From a virus, in IMG/VR virus record IMGVR_UViG_3300022752_000348, positions 1 through 25,678 of that record: 25,678 nucleotides of DNA; one strand, given 5' to 3'. The notes beneath the pieces were generated by a model that saw only the letters and a program-made list of their open reading frames with translations, was not told the origin of the DNA and made no database searches. Positions 18,234 to 25,678 of the stretch are shown here, piece after piece; the stretch's first letter is position 1; every line of letters starts with the position of its first letter. Both the position numbers and the translations under genes were made by a program.

Positions 18234-18462
18234 TATCTTTTATTTCTGTCATTAAACCACTTCTTTTACTATTAGTAATTGGGATATATTTAATAACTCC
18301 ATTAACATATTGTTCTACTTCTTCTCCACACAAAGAACATCTGTAAAAATCTTTATATAAAAACAATAAAGGTGATAATAAATTACAATAAGGACATATA
18401 CCATGCTCTATTCTGGCATCTAATTTTAAAGCACTTCTAATTTTTCTTGGTTTTCTTGGCAT
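18223..18462 (-). CDS. Small zinc-ribbon protein
   Basis: A 79 aa protein. Basic N-terminus (MPRKPRKIRSALKLDAR), then GICPYC at about 22-26 and a second pair YRCSLCGEEVE about 18 residues later: a four-Cys zinc ribbon as in small transcription- or DNA-associated phage proteins. C-terminal part is a beta strand and tail. Overlaps the upstream gene by 26 nt. Confidence 0.72.
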   Translation of the reverse strand: MPRKPRKIRSALKLDARIEHGICPYCNLLSPLLFLYKDFYRCSLCGEEVEQYVNGVIKYIPITNSKRSGLMTEIKDNGS

Positions 18463-19102
18463 CTATATTATAGAACATATCATCTGAGTCATCTGTTTTC
18501 CAGTTTTTATTTTCTACATTCCAACACGTAGTCTGGACTTTATAGTCAGGCCAATGTGATGAAGTAGTAAAGCTAGGGATATTCCACAAAATACGATTAT
18601 TAGGCTGAATTGCATAATTACCGTTATCAAGAGCCAGAACGTGGCCACACTTATGTTGATCAGGTATTTCGGAATGTTCAGTATCCAAAATATTAGGTTC
18701 CGGATGTGCCCAATCCACAGTGAATAAATATTCTCCATGATAAAATTTTTTATTTTTTCCTAAATATTTACAGCGTTGACCTTTTAAAAAATCAAAAACA
18801 ATAATACTAGGATAATAACTAAATGAATTCCATAACTGAAGATCGTCGAGATCTTGATGTTCCATCGGTGTGCTATACACATCACTGCTGATTCTTCTTT
18901 GAACAAAAGCAGAGATAGGAAGTCTCCAATATATTGCACCGTTGCTAAGTAAACAATGAAACAACGTCGCACGCCCGCTAATACTCCCCAAAGCAAATAC
19001 CACGCAGTCTTCAGTTTCTCCTTTATGTTTTCGTAAGTCATATAAATATTCTCTCCTTATTTTACAGTATATGGGTGGTATATTAGCATTTAAATAAGAC
19101 AT
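18437..19102 (-). CDS. Conserved-type phage protein of unknown function
   Basis: A 221 aa protein with many aromatic residues and conserved-looking blocks: NIPPIYCKIRREYLYDLRK, EDCVVFALGSISGRATLFHC, GAIYWRLPISAF, GEYLFTVDWAHPEPN and ALDNGNYAIQPNNRILW, then HWPDYKVQTTCWNVEN. I recognise this as a protein type often found beside DNA polymerase in marine phages, but no function has been assigned as far as I know. It begins 6 nt after the polymerase stop and so is expressed with replication genes. Confidence 0.72.
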   Translation of the reverse strand: MSYLNANIPPIYCKIRREYLYDLRKHKGETEDCVVFALGSISGRATLFHCLLSNGAIYWRLPISAFVQRRISSDVYSTPMEHQDLDDLQLWNSFSYYPSIIVFDFLKGQRCKYLGKNKKFYHGEYLFTVDWAHPEPNILDTEHSEIPDQHKCGHVLALDNGNYAIQPNNRILWNIPSFTTSSHWPDYKVQTTCWNVENKNWKTDDSDDMFYNIDAKKTKKN

Positions 19103-19108
19103 TGAATA

Positions 19109-20971
19109 CTATTTAATAGCACCCCAGTTATCTCCAAATTCATAATCTACTTTATTAGGTATTTCTAATTTAATTGAAGATTCCATAATTTCTACTATTT
19201 GTTTTGCATGATCATTTGATTCAACTGATATATCTAATTCATCATGTATTTGTATATGAGGTACAATACCTGCATCACTTAAAGCTATTATAGATAATTT
19301 AGTCATATCCGCAGCTGATCCTTGTATTAATCTATTTAATGCTTTGTATGTTCCTGCTCTTTTAATTCCATGACCATATTCTTTTATTGCTTCAGCATGT
19401 GGTTTAGGGAATCCAGCACCAAACGTAGTTGGTTCCCAAAGATCAAAATGACAAACTCTTCCTCCCAAAGTTCTAATTCTTCCAGATTCATCAGCTCTTC
19501 TTGATACTGCTTGCATTAGTTGTTTTATGAATGGAGCTTTAGTATGATATTGATTAATTAATTTTTCAGCTGATTCTTTCATTAAACCTAATTCAGCCAT
19601 TAATTTATTTTTACCCATACCATACATTAGCCCAAGATTAATTGTTTTAGCTTGTGATCTTTCAATACCAGCCATCTTTGCGACTGCGGCATGGAAATCT
19701 GCTTCTCCTGATTCATATGCTTCTGCAATTTCATTAATACCATCTAATCTTTGAAGTTTAGCATAATGAATTAATATTCTCGGTTCTTGTTGTGAGTAAT
19801 CAAATACACCCCATTTATGATTTTCTTCTGGAATAAATAAAGATCTAATTAATGGTCCTAATTCTTTATGTCTTACCGGTATCTGTTGTAAATTAGGATT
19901 AGACATTGAAAATCTTCCTGTAACAGTTCCACCATCATCAGATCTAATTTGATTTATATCTGCATGTATTCTTCCTTTATGAGAATGTTTTACAATTGTA
20001 TCTATAAAAGTTGTATGTGCTTTATTTATTTCTCTTGCATAAGAAATTCCTTGAGCAATTTCATTTGGATGATTTGATAAAAAGTTTTTTGTAAAACTTG
20101 GAGCTCCAGTTTTTTCTGTCCTATCATAAGGCAATTTTAAAGCATCAAATACTTTTGCTATAGAAGCTGCAGCCCATAATTCTACTGAAACTCCAGTTAA
20201 GTCTTTGATTTTATTAAGTATTTTATTTTCTTTATCTATTAATTGTTTTTTAATTTTATCAGCTTTTTCAATATCAACTCTTACTCCTTTAAATCTCATA
20301 TCAACTAGACATGGAAATAATCTTGTTTCCGTATCAAATATAGTCCAAAGATCTTGATCAGATAATTCTATTTTCATTCTATGCCAAAGTTTTAAAGTTG
20401 ATTCAGCATCTCTTTCAGCATACTGACCAACAAACATAGATGGAAGTTTCCACATATCTTTTTTAGCATCAATTCCATATTCTCTTGCAGCTGCCTGCAA
20501 TACTGCTTCATCTTTACCTATCCCTGCATATTCTCTTGCAAGATCATTTAATCTAAAACTCCATCTGTTTTCATTAACTAAAGATGCTGCAATCATTGTA
20601 TCTACAATTTTTGCAGGGGGTGTAATACCTGATGATCTTAACCAACAAATATCATACATTGCGTTATGAAATATAAATGTTGAATCTTGTTTAAATAAAT
20701 CTTGTAACCAATTTAAAACTAATTTTTTATCCATGTTACCGCCGCCTTCATGTGCTATTGGATAATAAGCAGACCATCCTTCTACAGCTACTGCTATACC
20801 AACGATCCGTCCACGACCAACCACGTTCCCCGATCCGCGTTCAGTTAACTCTGGATCACAAGTCTCTAAGTCTATTGCAATCTCTTTATGACCGCGCAGA
20901 TCTTTTAATTCTTCAGGAACCACCCATTCTGTTTGTGGGGTAAATAATATTTGTTGAAATGTTCGTGTCAT
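19109..20971 (-). CDS. polA: DNA polymerase I (family A) with 3'-5' exonuclease
   Basis: A 620 aa protein; no 5' nuclease domain. Exonuclease: IAIDLETCD (D34/E36), FHNAMYD (N103/D107) and YAERDAE (Y184/D188), all present. Polymerase: motif A VFDYSQQEPRI (D391), motif B RSQAKTINLGLMYG (R438, K442, Y450) and motif C IQIHDELDIS (H576/D577/E578). The residue matching E. coli Phe762 is Leu446. This makes it the replicative polymerase, as in T7-like phages. The gene starts in a 4-nt overlap with a 21 aa membrane peptide. A GC-richer patch encodes residues 33-60. Confidence 0.96.
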   Translation of the reverse strand: MTRTFQQILFTPQTEWVVPEELKDLRGHKEIAIDLETCDPELTERGSGNVVGRGRIVGIAVAVEGWSAYYPIAHEGGGNMDKKLVLNWLQDLFKQDSTFIFHNAMYDICWLRSSGITPPAKIVDTMIAASLVNENRWSFRLNDLAREYAGIGKDEAVLQAAAREYGIDAKKDMWKLPSMFVGQYAERDAESTLKLWHRMKIELSDQDLWTIFDTETRLFPCLVDMRFKGVRVDIEKADKIKKQLIDKENKILNKIKDLTGVSVELWAAASIAKVFDALKLPYDRTEKTGAPSFTKNFLSNHPNEIAQGISYAREINKAHTTFIDTIVKHSHKGRIHADINQIRSDDGGTVTGRFSMSNPNLQQIPVRHKELGPLIRSLFIPEENHKWGVFDYSQQEPRILIHYAKLQRLDGINEIAEAYESGEADFHAAVAKMAGIERSQAKTINLGLMYGMGKNKLMAELGLMKESAEKLINQYHTKAPFIKQLMQAVSRRADESGRIRTLGGRVCHFDLWEPTTFGAGFPKPHAEAIKEYGHGIKRAGTYKALNRLIQGSAADMTKLSIIALSDAGIVPHIQIHDELDISVESNDHAKQIVEIMESSIKLEIPNKVDYEFGDNWGAIK

Positions 20972-21033
20972 TGAATCATTGATGAAATGTATAAAGCAAG
21001 AGATATACCGTATAATATTAATGCTATTTCCAT
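20968..21033 (-). CDS. 21 aa membrane peptide before polA
   Basis: MEIALILYGISLALYISSMI then Q: a single hydrophobic helix. It has a strong ribosome site (AAAGGAGA, 7 nt before ATG), and its stop overlaps the polA start as ATGA. It may mainly serve to load ribosomes onto polA, or be a real membrane peptide. Confidence 0.5.
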   Translation of the reverse strand: MEIALILYGISLALYISSMIQ

Positions 21034-21054
21034 TCTCTTCTCTCCTTTGTTAGT

Positions 21055-21255
21055 TTATTTTAATCCCCACCAAATTAATATTGCAGGGATAATAAAATGT
21101 TCTACTATTTCATAAATGCATATAAATAATAATAAAATAGTAAACCATAAAGATGTTTTAGATTTACGTGCTAAATACATAAATATTTTTTCATGCCATG
21201 ACGTAAATTTATGTGTAAATGTTAAAATTTTATTTCTAATTTTTATTTTGTCCAT
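21055..21255 (-). CDS. Membrane protein, unknown
   Basis: A 66 aa protein. Basic N-terminal half (MDKIKIRNKILTFTHKF and onward) and a hydrophobic C-terminal half, SLWFTILLLFICIYEIVEHF and IIPAILIWWG, making one long or two short TM segments. Overlaps the DUF3310-type gene by 20 nt. Function unknown. Confidence 0.6.
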   Translation of the reverse strand: MDKIKIRNKILTFTHKFTSWHEKIFMYLARKSKTSLWFTILLLFICIYEIVEHFIIPAILIWWGLK

Positions 21256-21460
21256 AATCTCTTTCTAATATCATTTCTAAATAATGTATTGCTTTTAATA
21301 TATCTTCTTTTTTACCTTTTAGTTTATGTCTACATATATACTTAATTGCATTGCCTTCTGCAAATGGTAAATTGTTTTCATTAATAAAAACAGAAGGTTG
21401 TATCTTCATAGTTTTGTAATGTTTTCCACCAACTTGTTTAAAGAATGTTTTGTTTGTCAT
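21236..21460 (-). CDS. DUF3310-type protein
   Basis: A 74 aa protein. GGKHYKTMKIQPSVFINEN, then LPFAEGNAIKYICRHKLKGK, then EDILKAIHYLEMIL matches the DUF3310 pattern ('Y-x-x-x-x-i-x-P-x-x-f-x-x-nnl-x-f-x-eGnaiKYi-R-x-k-K-x-x-x-DL-K-a-x-hYle'). These are often annotated as nucleotide-kinase-like in phages, with little direct evidence. It sits in the replication operon. Good ribosome site AAGGAG. Confidence 0.82.
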   Translation of the reverse strand: MTNKTFFKQVGGKHYKTMKIQPSVFINENNLPFAEGNAIKYICRHKLKGKKEDILKAIHYLEMILERDYGQNKN

Positions 21461-21599
21461 TTAACTCCTTATTAGTTTTATATAAATCATTTAAAACATC
21501 TTCTGGTTTTCCATTAAATGTATATATAGTTTTCCCTGCTTCATAAATTAAAGAATAATTATTTTTTTCTTTTTTATCTATTTCTCTTATTCTAATCAT
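21438..21599 (-). CDS. 53 aa unknown protein
   Basis: MIRIREIDKKEKNNYSLIYE, then AGKTIYTFNGKPEDVLNDLY and a Lys/Asn-rich end; two strands and a helix by pattern. It starts in a 4-nt overlap with the helicase stop (ATGA) and overlaps the DUF3310-type gene by 23 nt. No family recognised. Confidence 0.6.
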   Translation of the reverse strand: MIRIREIDKKEKNNYSLIYEAGKTIYTFNGKPEDVLNDLYKTNKELNDKQNIL

Positions 21600-23104
21600 A
21601 TTAAATATGCGCGATCAAAATTCTTTGGATCTACAATATGTAATTCCTTTTTTGCTCTTGTAAAAGCAGTGTAATACAAACGATGTAAATCATCAGGATC
21701 TGTTTCGCTTTGTTTAATTGCGGCAGCTGTTAAATCTAATAGAACACAAATATTATCTCGTTCACCACCTTTGAACGCGTGGATTGTTGACATAAGAATG
21801 CGCGGAGTCTTATTTATCTTCTCACCATTTGCTCTCATATTACGAATATAATTTTCAGTAATTGTGTCTACACCTTCAAATGATTCATACCATACTTTAT
21901 CAGTAAGTAAACCATGATCTTTAATACAATCTTGTATTAAATACTTTTCTTCAGCTTTTAATGTTTTAGCATCTCTATATCCAGGAGCTACATTTGCTCC
22001 TAAATATTTATATATATTTTTAATTTGTATATAATTTAGTGCTGTATTGTTTCTAAAATCTTCCCAATTACTCAATGCTAATAATAATTCTAACGATATA
22101 GAATTAATTCCTTTATATTGATAATACCAACCTTGTAATTCACATAATTCTTTAACATCATCTAAAAAATAATTAGCTGATGCAAGTACAGTCCATTCTC
22201 CTTTGGACATATCTAATTGTGTAATATCAGTATAATATCTTAAAATGCCTGTTTCTTGGCGTGGTTTATAATCTTTTTCATATCTATTCTTAACTTTAGA
22301 TATAATTCTTTGTGATAATTCATGTATAGGACCTCCAGGAATGCGATAAGATTGATTAAGCGTCCTGATCTCGTCTACCTCATCTTTTAGCGCTATAAAG
22401 TGATCTACGTCGGCCCCAGCCCATTTAAAAATAGCCTGGTCATCATCACCTGCAATATAAGTCTTTTCAGCTTTTTTCCAAATAGTTCTAACCATTTCCC
22501 ATTGTAAATGTGATAAATCTTGTGCTTCATCTATAAATAATACTTTAAATTTTGGTGCCATATCTTTTTCTACAAATTCTTCTAATAAATCTGTAAAATC
22601 TTTTAATCCCTTTTCTTTTTTAAATCTTTTAAGTTCTTGATCTATTAAAAATAATGTATCTCTTTCTATATCTAATAAATTTGTTCTTAAATCATAACAT
22701 TCCATTAAATCCATTTTTTTAACTCTTGCTGTATTAATGATAGTTAAATATTCATTATCAGAATTAAAAATACCATCTTCATCAGAATAAGATGCAGTTT
22801 TAATTGGTATATTACATTTTAATCCAAACTCTCTATAATCTTCCGGATTCATCATTCTATCTCTTGTTATACTTAATAGTTTAAATGCTAATGAATGCAA
22901 AGTTTTAAAATAAATTAAATCACGTTCTGGACTTAATCCAAATTTTTCTGCTGCTCTTGTTGCAGCTTCTCTTGCAGCTTTTTTAGTAAAAGAAAAATAA
23001 CCTATTTCCCTTGGTTTAATTCCTTGTTTAATAAATTCATCTACCAAGTTTAACAACGTTGTTGTTTTTCCTGTTCCTGGTGGACCCAATATTATTGTTT
23101 TCAT
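21596..23104 (-). CDS. UvrD/Rep-type SF1A DNA helicase
   Basis: A 502 aa protein. Motif I GPPGTGKT (7-14), Ia FSFTKKAAREA (38-47), II LFIDEAQD (189-196), III YIAGDDDQAIFKWAGA (216-231), IV LNQSYRIPG, V STIHAFKGGE and VI YTAFTRAKKELHIV. This is the full SF1A set of UvrD/Rep/PcrA with shortened inserts (E. coli UvrD is 720 aa). It would unwind DNA 3' to 5' at the phage fork or in recombination. It replaces the DnaB-like helicase found in T7-type replisomes. Encoded between the primase and polymerase genes. Confidence 0.92.
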   Translation of the reverse strand: MKTIILGPPGTGKTTTLLNLVDEFIKQGIKPREIGYFSFTKKAAREAATRAAEKFGLSPERDLIYFKTLHSLAFKLLSITRDRMMNPEDYREFGLKCNIPIKTASYSDEDGIFNSDNEYLTIINTARVKKMDLMECYDLRTNLLDIERDTLFLIDQELKRFKKEKGLKDFTDLLEEFVEKDMAPKFKVLFIDEAQDLSHLQWEMVRTIWKKAEKTYIAGDDDQAIFKWAGADVDHFIALKDEVDEIRTLNQSYRIPGGPIHELSQRIISKVKNRYEKDYKPRQETGILRYYTDITQLDMSKGEWTVLASANYFLDDVKELCELQGWYYQYKGINSISLELLLALSNWEDFRNNTALNYIQIKNIYKYLGANVAPGYRDAKTLKAEEKYLIQDCIKDHGLLTDKVWYESFEGVDTITENYIRNMRANGEKINKTPRILMSTIHAFKGGERDNICVLLDLTAAAIKQSETDPDDLHRLYYTAFTRAKKELHIVDPKNFDRAYLI

Positions 23105-23204
23105 ATTTCTTTAACCTTCTTTCTAATATTTCTTTTTGTAATTTTATTTTTTCATAATTTTCTTTTAGTAATCTATATTTTAAAAACCAATTAACACCTA
23201 TCAT
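23037..23204 (-). CDS. 55 aa coiled-coil peptide overlapping helicase, tentative
   Basis: MIGVNWFLKYRLLKENYEKI, then KLQKEILERRLKKYE: a basic amphipathic helix. The start overlaps the primase stop (TAATG), and the last 17 residues overlap the helicase start region in another frame and look like shadow sequence (Asn/Arg/Lys from A-rich codons). Could be a real small protein or a coupling frame. Confidence 0.42.
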   Translation of the reverse strand: MIGVNWFLKYRLLKENYEKIKLQKEILERRLKKYENNNIGSTRNRKNNNVVKLGR

Positions 23205-24757
23205 TAAAAATGTTGTTCTTGATATTTAACAGCAGTTGTTGTTGTACTTATTTTTTTCATTGTTTTAATTTTAATCAATCTTGGTTCTTGACCTTTAATT
23301 TTCATTCTTGTTTCTTCTACAAATATTCCATCATCCTTTAATGATTTAATCAAATTTCCTGTCTTTGCTTTATCCATTTCCCAATGATTCTTTTTACAAA
23401 AGTTATAAAAATCTTCCATTCTAAAATATGTAAATTCTCTTTTTTCATCTGTATATGGAAGTTTATTAAAAATATCTTCCATGGTTCTTGCGTTTTGTCT
23501 ATTAGTAGTCCAATCTTGAAGTAATGCTGTAATTTGATTTTTAGGATCTAATGATTCTAATGGTTCCACCGTCTGTAAATTATCCATTAGAGGTTTTAAA
23601 TAATATTCTCTCCAATCTTTTTCCTTTAGTTTTGGTACTAATAAATCTGCTTTTTCTAACATTGCTAATGAAAACAATGCAGGACTTGCTAATTGTTCTG
23701 CTTTTAATTCTATTCTTTTTTGTTTTTTGTCATCAATTTCTTCATCAACATCTAAAAAATATTGTGGTGGATTTGAATTATATTTAGTTAAATTACTAAG
23801 CTTAGGCATCATCTCTTCACCATCACCAACACCAAATTTTTTTGTTCTACATAAAGATGCATTACAAACATCTACAATTGGTGGAAGCTTACATCTATAT
23901 TTATCATAACCTTTTTTACCAATTGATTTTAACAATTGTTGAACTTCACTATTACTTAATGGTGGGTTCATATATTTAAGATTAGCTTCGACGACTTTAT
24001 CTTCCCAAGAATCTGGACTAGATTGTTTAAAGTATATGGCAACATTAAACAATGCATTATTTCTAGATCCTTCGCCAAAGCCATCGCGAGCTAATCTATT
24101 TAAACATGGAGGCCCATCTTTAAATACTTCTTCTACCTTTTCTTCTTTGATTTCAATTTTTTCAACTTCTTCTTTTGTTTGCGCATACATGTCATAGAAT
24201 TTATAAAATTCTTCAAGCGACATAGCTGAGCCATTATCATCAAATGCATATCTTAATCCTTTTGTTTGGTTATGGTAGGGAAGATTTAAAAAATTACCTG
24301 TATCCCCACGTTCTACAAGTATTTCAGTTTGTTTAGGAAATATTTCAACACCTGAATATCCTAATACTTCTGAAATTTTTTTAAGAGTAGTCTGCATCAA
24401 TGATGCAGGAATAAATTCTTTTGTAAATAAAAATACGTGAGCTCCTCCAGATTTAGATCTGAATACTATTAATGGAAGTTTTAAATTTCTTATTTTTTTT
24501 ATTAAGTCAATATGATTAAGATTATACTGATCAACATCAATACAACCCCACTTACAGTTGTTGTCTTCATTAATAGGGATAATACCAAGAGCAGGATCAA
24601 CACCATTAAGATGATCTTCCCAAAGGTTATCAGTAATCGGTTTCCTAACAATGTATGCTTTACCTTTTTGTTTTCCGTTTTCACTACGTTCTCCTTTTTG
24701 ATATTGACCATATGCTGTTTGTAGACCAGTAAATATTTGTTTAAATTTTTCTTTCAT
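23204..24757 (-). CDS. Archaeo-eukaryotic-type primase (TOTE-like)
   Basis: A 517 aa protein. The AEP core is visible: KWGCIDVDQYN (D74/D76, the metal-binding D-x-D), IVFRSKSGGAHVFLF (the S-x-H box, H107), and GVEIFPKQTEILVERGDTGN then LPYHN as the third catalytic region. A C-terminal linker (residues 150-210, acidic) is followed by a helical PriCT-like region (CLNRLARDGFGEGSRNNALF; 'G-x-R-n-x-alf-x-x-a-x-yfk'), a Cys cluster (VCNASLCRTKKFG) and a basic end. This matches AEP primases in some phages and TOTE conflict elements. It would make primers for the PolA fork. Confidence 0.88.
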   Translation of the reverse strand: MKEKFKQIFTGLQTAYGQYQKGERSENGKQKGKAYIVRKPITDNLWEDHLNGVDPALGIIPINEDNNCKWGCIDVDQYNLNHIDLIKKIRNLKLPLIVFRSKSGGAHVFLFTKEFIPASLMQTTLKKISEVLGYSGVEIFPKQTEILVERGDTGNFLNLPYHNQTKGLRYAFDDNGSAMSLEEFYKFYDMYAQTKEEVEKIEIKEEKVEEVFKDGPPCLNRLARDGFGEGSRNNALFNVAIYFKQSSPDSWEDKVVEANLKYMNPPLSNSEVQQLLKSIGKKGYDKYRCKLPPIVDVCNASLCRTKKFGVGDGEEMMPKLSNLTKYNSNPPQYFLDVDEEIDDKKQKRIELKAEQLASPALFSLAMLEKADLLVPKLKEKDWREYYLKPLMDNLQTVEPLESLDPKNQITALLQDWTTNRQNARTMEDIFNKLPYTDEKREFTYFRMEDFYNFCKKNHWEMDKAKTGNLIKSLKDDGIFVEETRMKIKGQEPRLIKIKTMKKISTTTTAVKYQEQHF

Positions 24758-24774
24758 ACATTACCATATTGTTT

Positions 24775-24796
24775 GGGGCTCGTATTACCGAGCCCC
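24775..24796 (-). other. 8-bp GC hairpin between SSB-like and primase genes
   Basis: GGGGCTCG (24775-24782) / CGAGCCCC (24789-24796) with a 6-nt loop. It lies in the 53-bp gap between two genes of the same operon, without a U-run in either direction, so termination is unlikely; it may tune expression of the primase or protect the upstream message end. Confidence 0.6.
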
Positions 24797-24810
24797 GTTT
24801 CGCGATTAAA

Positions 24811-25593
24811 CTAGAACGGTACGTTCTCAGTTATTCTCTCTTCTACATCAGCTCTTGTTTGCACCGATCCTTTTCTTACATCACCAGAAAAACCTTTTGC
24901 ACTTAAGTACAAAGATTTATCTTTAGTGTCTAAAATTCGGTCTTGTGTTACTACCCAACCGTACCAACTACCTTTATCATTTTTTTGTAAAGTAGATGCT
25001 AAGTTGTATACAACACCATGCATTGGAGGAACTGCAAATCCACCTTTACCGTCAGGAATCTGAACAGTTTTCATCATTGCATTCCACTTTTTGCTTACAT
25101 TGAGTTGAGTTGATTTCATGGTGATTAAAGCTGGAGTATAACCACCCGCTTTAGTTTCAGCCATTACATAATAAGATGCAGTCTCTTCAATATAATTACC
25201 ATTTGGTAATCTTACTTTAGATCCTTCTCTCTTACCTGTAGCTATCACTGGACTGTTAGGTAAGTGAATTGCAACCGGAGCTGCAGATCCTTCTCCTCTA
25301 TCAGACCATTCTGGATAGTCTTTTTTATAGTAGCAAGGAATAACTTTAATTCCTTTTTTACCATCATACAGTTCACTTGTAACTGTATTGTAAATCATAC
25401 CAGGTTTAGCACCAGGTACATATTTAGCATCACCTTCAGTTACCTGTGGTGATAATTGTCCAAGGATTCTTATGAAAGGTAACGCAAGATCTTGTTGCGT
25501 CATATTTTCAAAACCTTTGTCTAGATCATCTCCAAACAAAGCTACAGAACCATTGGCTACTGGTTTTTTTACCATTGCTTCATTAGCCATCAT
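24811..25593 (-). CDS. Probable single-stranded DNA-binding protein
   Basis: A 260 aa protein from ATG 25593 or 25590, both behind GGAGA. N-terminus FGDDLDKGFENMTQQDLALP then FIRILGQLSPQV, then a beta-rich body (YNTVTSELYDGKKGIKVIPC; AETKAGGYTPALITMKSTQL; NVSKKWNAMMKTVQ). The C-terminal tail ends DVEERITENVPF: an acidic stretch with a final hydrophobic-Pro-Phe, similar to the acidic tips of SSB (DDDIPF) and to the terminal Phe of T7 gp2.5. First gene of the replication operon in this window, just ahead of primase. The SSB role is inferred from the tail and location; the OB fold is not provable by eye. Confidence 0.6.
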   Translation of the reverse strand: MMANEAMVKKPVANGSVALFGDDLDKGFENMTQQDLALPFIRILGQLSPQVTEGDAKYVPGAKPGMIYNTVTSELYDGKKGIKVIPCYYKKDYPEWSDRGEGSAAPVAIHLPNSPVIATGKREGSKVRLPNGNYIEETASYYVMAETKAGGYTPALITMKSTQLNVSKKWNAMMKTVQIPDGKGGFAVPPMHGVVYNLASTLQKNDKGSWYGWVVTQDRILDTKDKSLYLSAKGFSGDVRKGSVQTRADVEERITENVPF

Positions 25594-25603
25594 TCATTCT
25601 CCA

Positions 25604-25678
25604 TTATTTACGGGTTATTTTAGTTGTGTCTTTAATCCAAGTACTAAAGACATCAGAAGGCATGTCGAGCCCGGACTC
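25604..25678 (-). CDS. C-terminal end of a gene cut by the window edge
   Basis: 24 in-frame codons and a stop, reading in from the right edge (ends WIKDTTKITRK). Open to the edge, so it may continue outside; an internal ATG (MPSDVFSTWIKDTT) exists but is not needed. The stop lies 10 nt before the start of the SSB-like gene. Too short to assign. Confidence 0.5.
   Translation of the reverse strand, partial: ESGLDMPSDVFSTWIKDTTKITRK

Noticed and set aside
23204-24757. A TOTE defence or conflict system
   Set aside because: Only the primase resembles TOTE components; the neighbours are an ordinary phage replication operon, so a replication primase is the simpler reading.
24775-24796. Intrinsic terminator after the SSB-like gene
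   Set aside because: The stem is strong, but no U-run follows on either strand and the genes on both sides belong to one operon; it is listed as a hairpin only.
1-25678. tRNA genes
   Set aside because: No cloverleaf with a T-loop GTTC-A/G-A box and matching acceptor was found by eye; a tRNAscan run would settle this.

Overview
The window looks like about 25.7 kb of a lytic-type tailed phage (podovirus-like) genome from an AT-rich marine lineage. It has a P22-type portal, a scaffolding protein, a large terminase, a family A DNA polymerase, a phage GroES, and many tiny Lys/Gly-rich proteins of the kind seen in phages of marine alphaproteobacteria (SAR11/SAR116 type). The host assignment is inference. 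No integrase, repressor or RNA polymerase is visible here, and I recognise no tRNA.

Almost everything reads on the minus strand, so the genome is best read from right to left. Replication block (25678 to about 19100): a probable ssDNA-binding protein, an archaeo-eukaryotic-type primase, a UvrD/Rep-type SF1 helicase, a DUF3310-type protein and DNA polymerase A, linked by ATGA/TAATG overlaps with tiny membrane or coiled-coil peptides between them. Accessory block (19100 to about 13100): a conserved unknown protein, zinc-ribbon proteins, a chain of 29-79 aa proteins, a ParB-fold protein, four small genes around a PD-(D/E)XK nuclease, an MGME1/RecB-like exonuclease, an HNH endonuclease and a glucosaminidase endolysin. 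Middle block (13100 to about 9400): the only region with plus-strand genes. These are an acidic 53 aa protein, the small terminase and two small ORFs, interleaved with minus-strand small genes and a VRR-NUC-like nuclease. Late block (8732 to 1): large terminase, two unknown proteins, portal, a DUF6496-type protein, a 3-TM holin, a run of short basic Gly/Lys proteins, GroES and scaffold. The major capsid gene is expected just past the left edge.

The most unusual part is noncoding. Between the large terminase and the plus-strand genes lies a very GC-rich island (about 8930-9412) packed with about 18 short perfect hairpins, whose stems vary by compensated changes while the loops stay fixed (AACA, GCA, GAA). 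The first seven alternate AACA and GCA hairpins with a period of about 50 bp. Just downstream, a candidate leader RNA has an 8-bp stem whose loop is perfectly complementary over 8 nt to the Shine-Dalgarno region of the next gene, which suggests a pseudoknot that hides the ribosome site. Four 21-bp direct repeats, GC-rich palindromes inside the end of a nuclease gene, and face-to-face promoters follow within 1.2 kb. Together these suggest an origin, packaging and control region, but that role is inferred.
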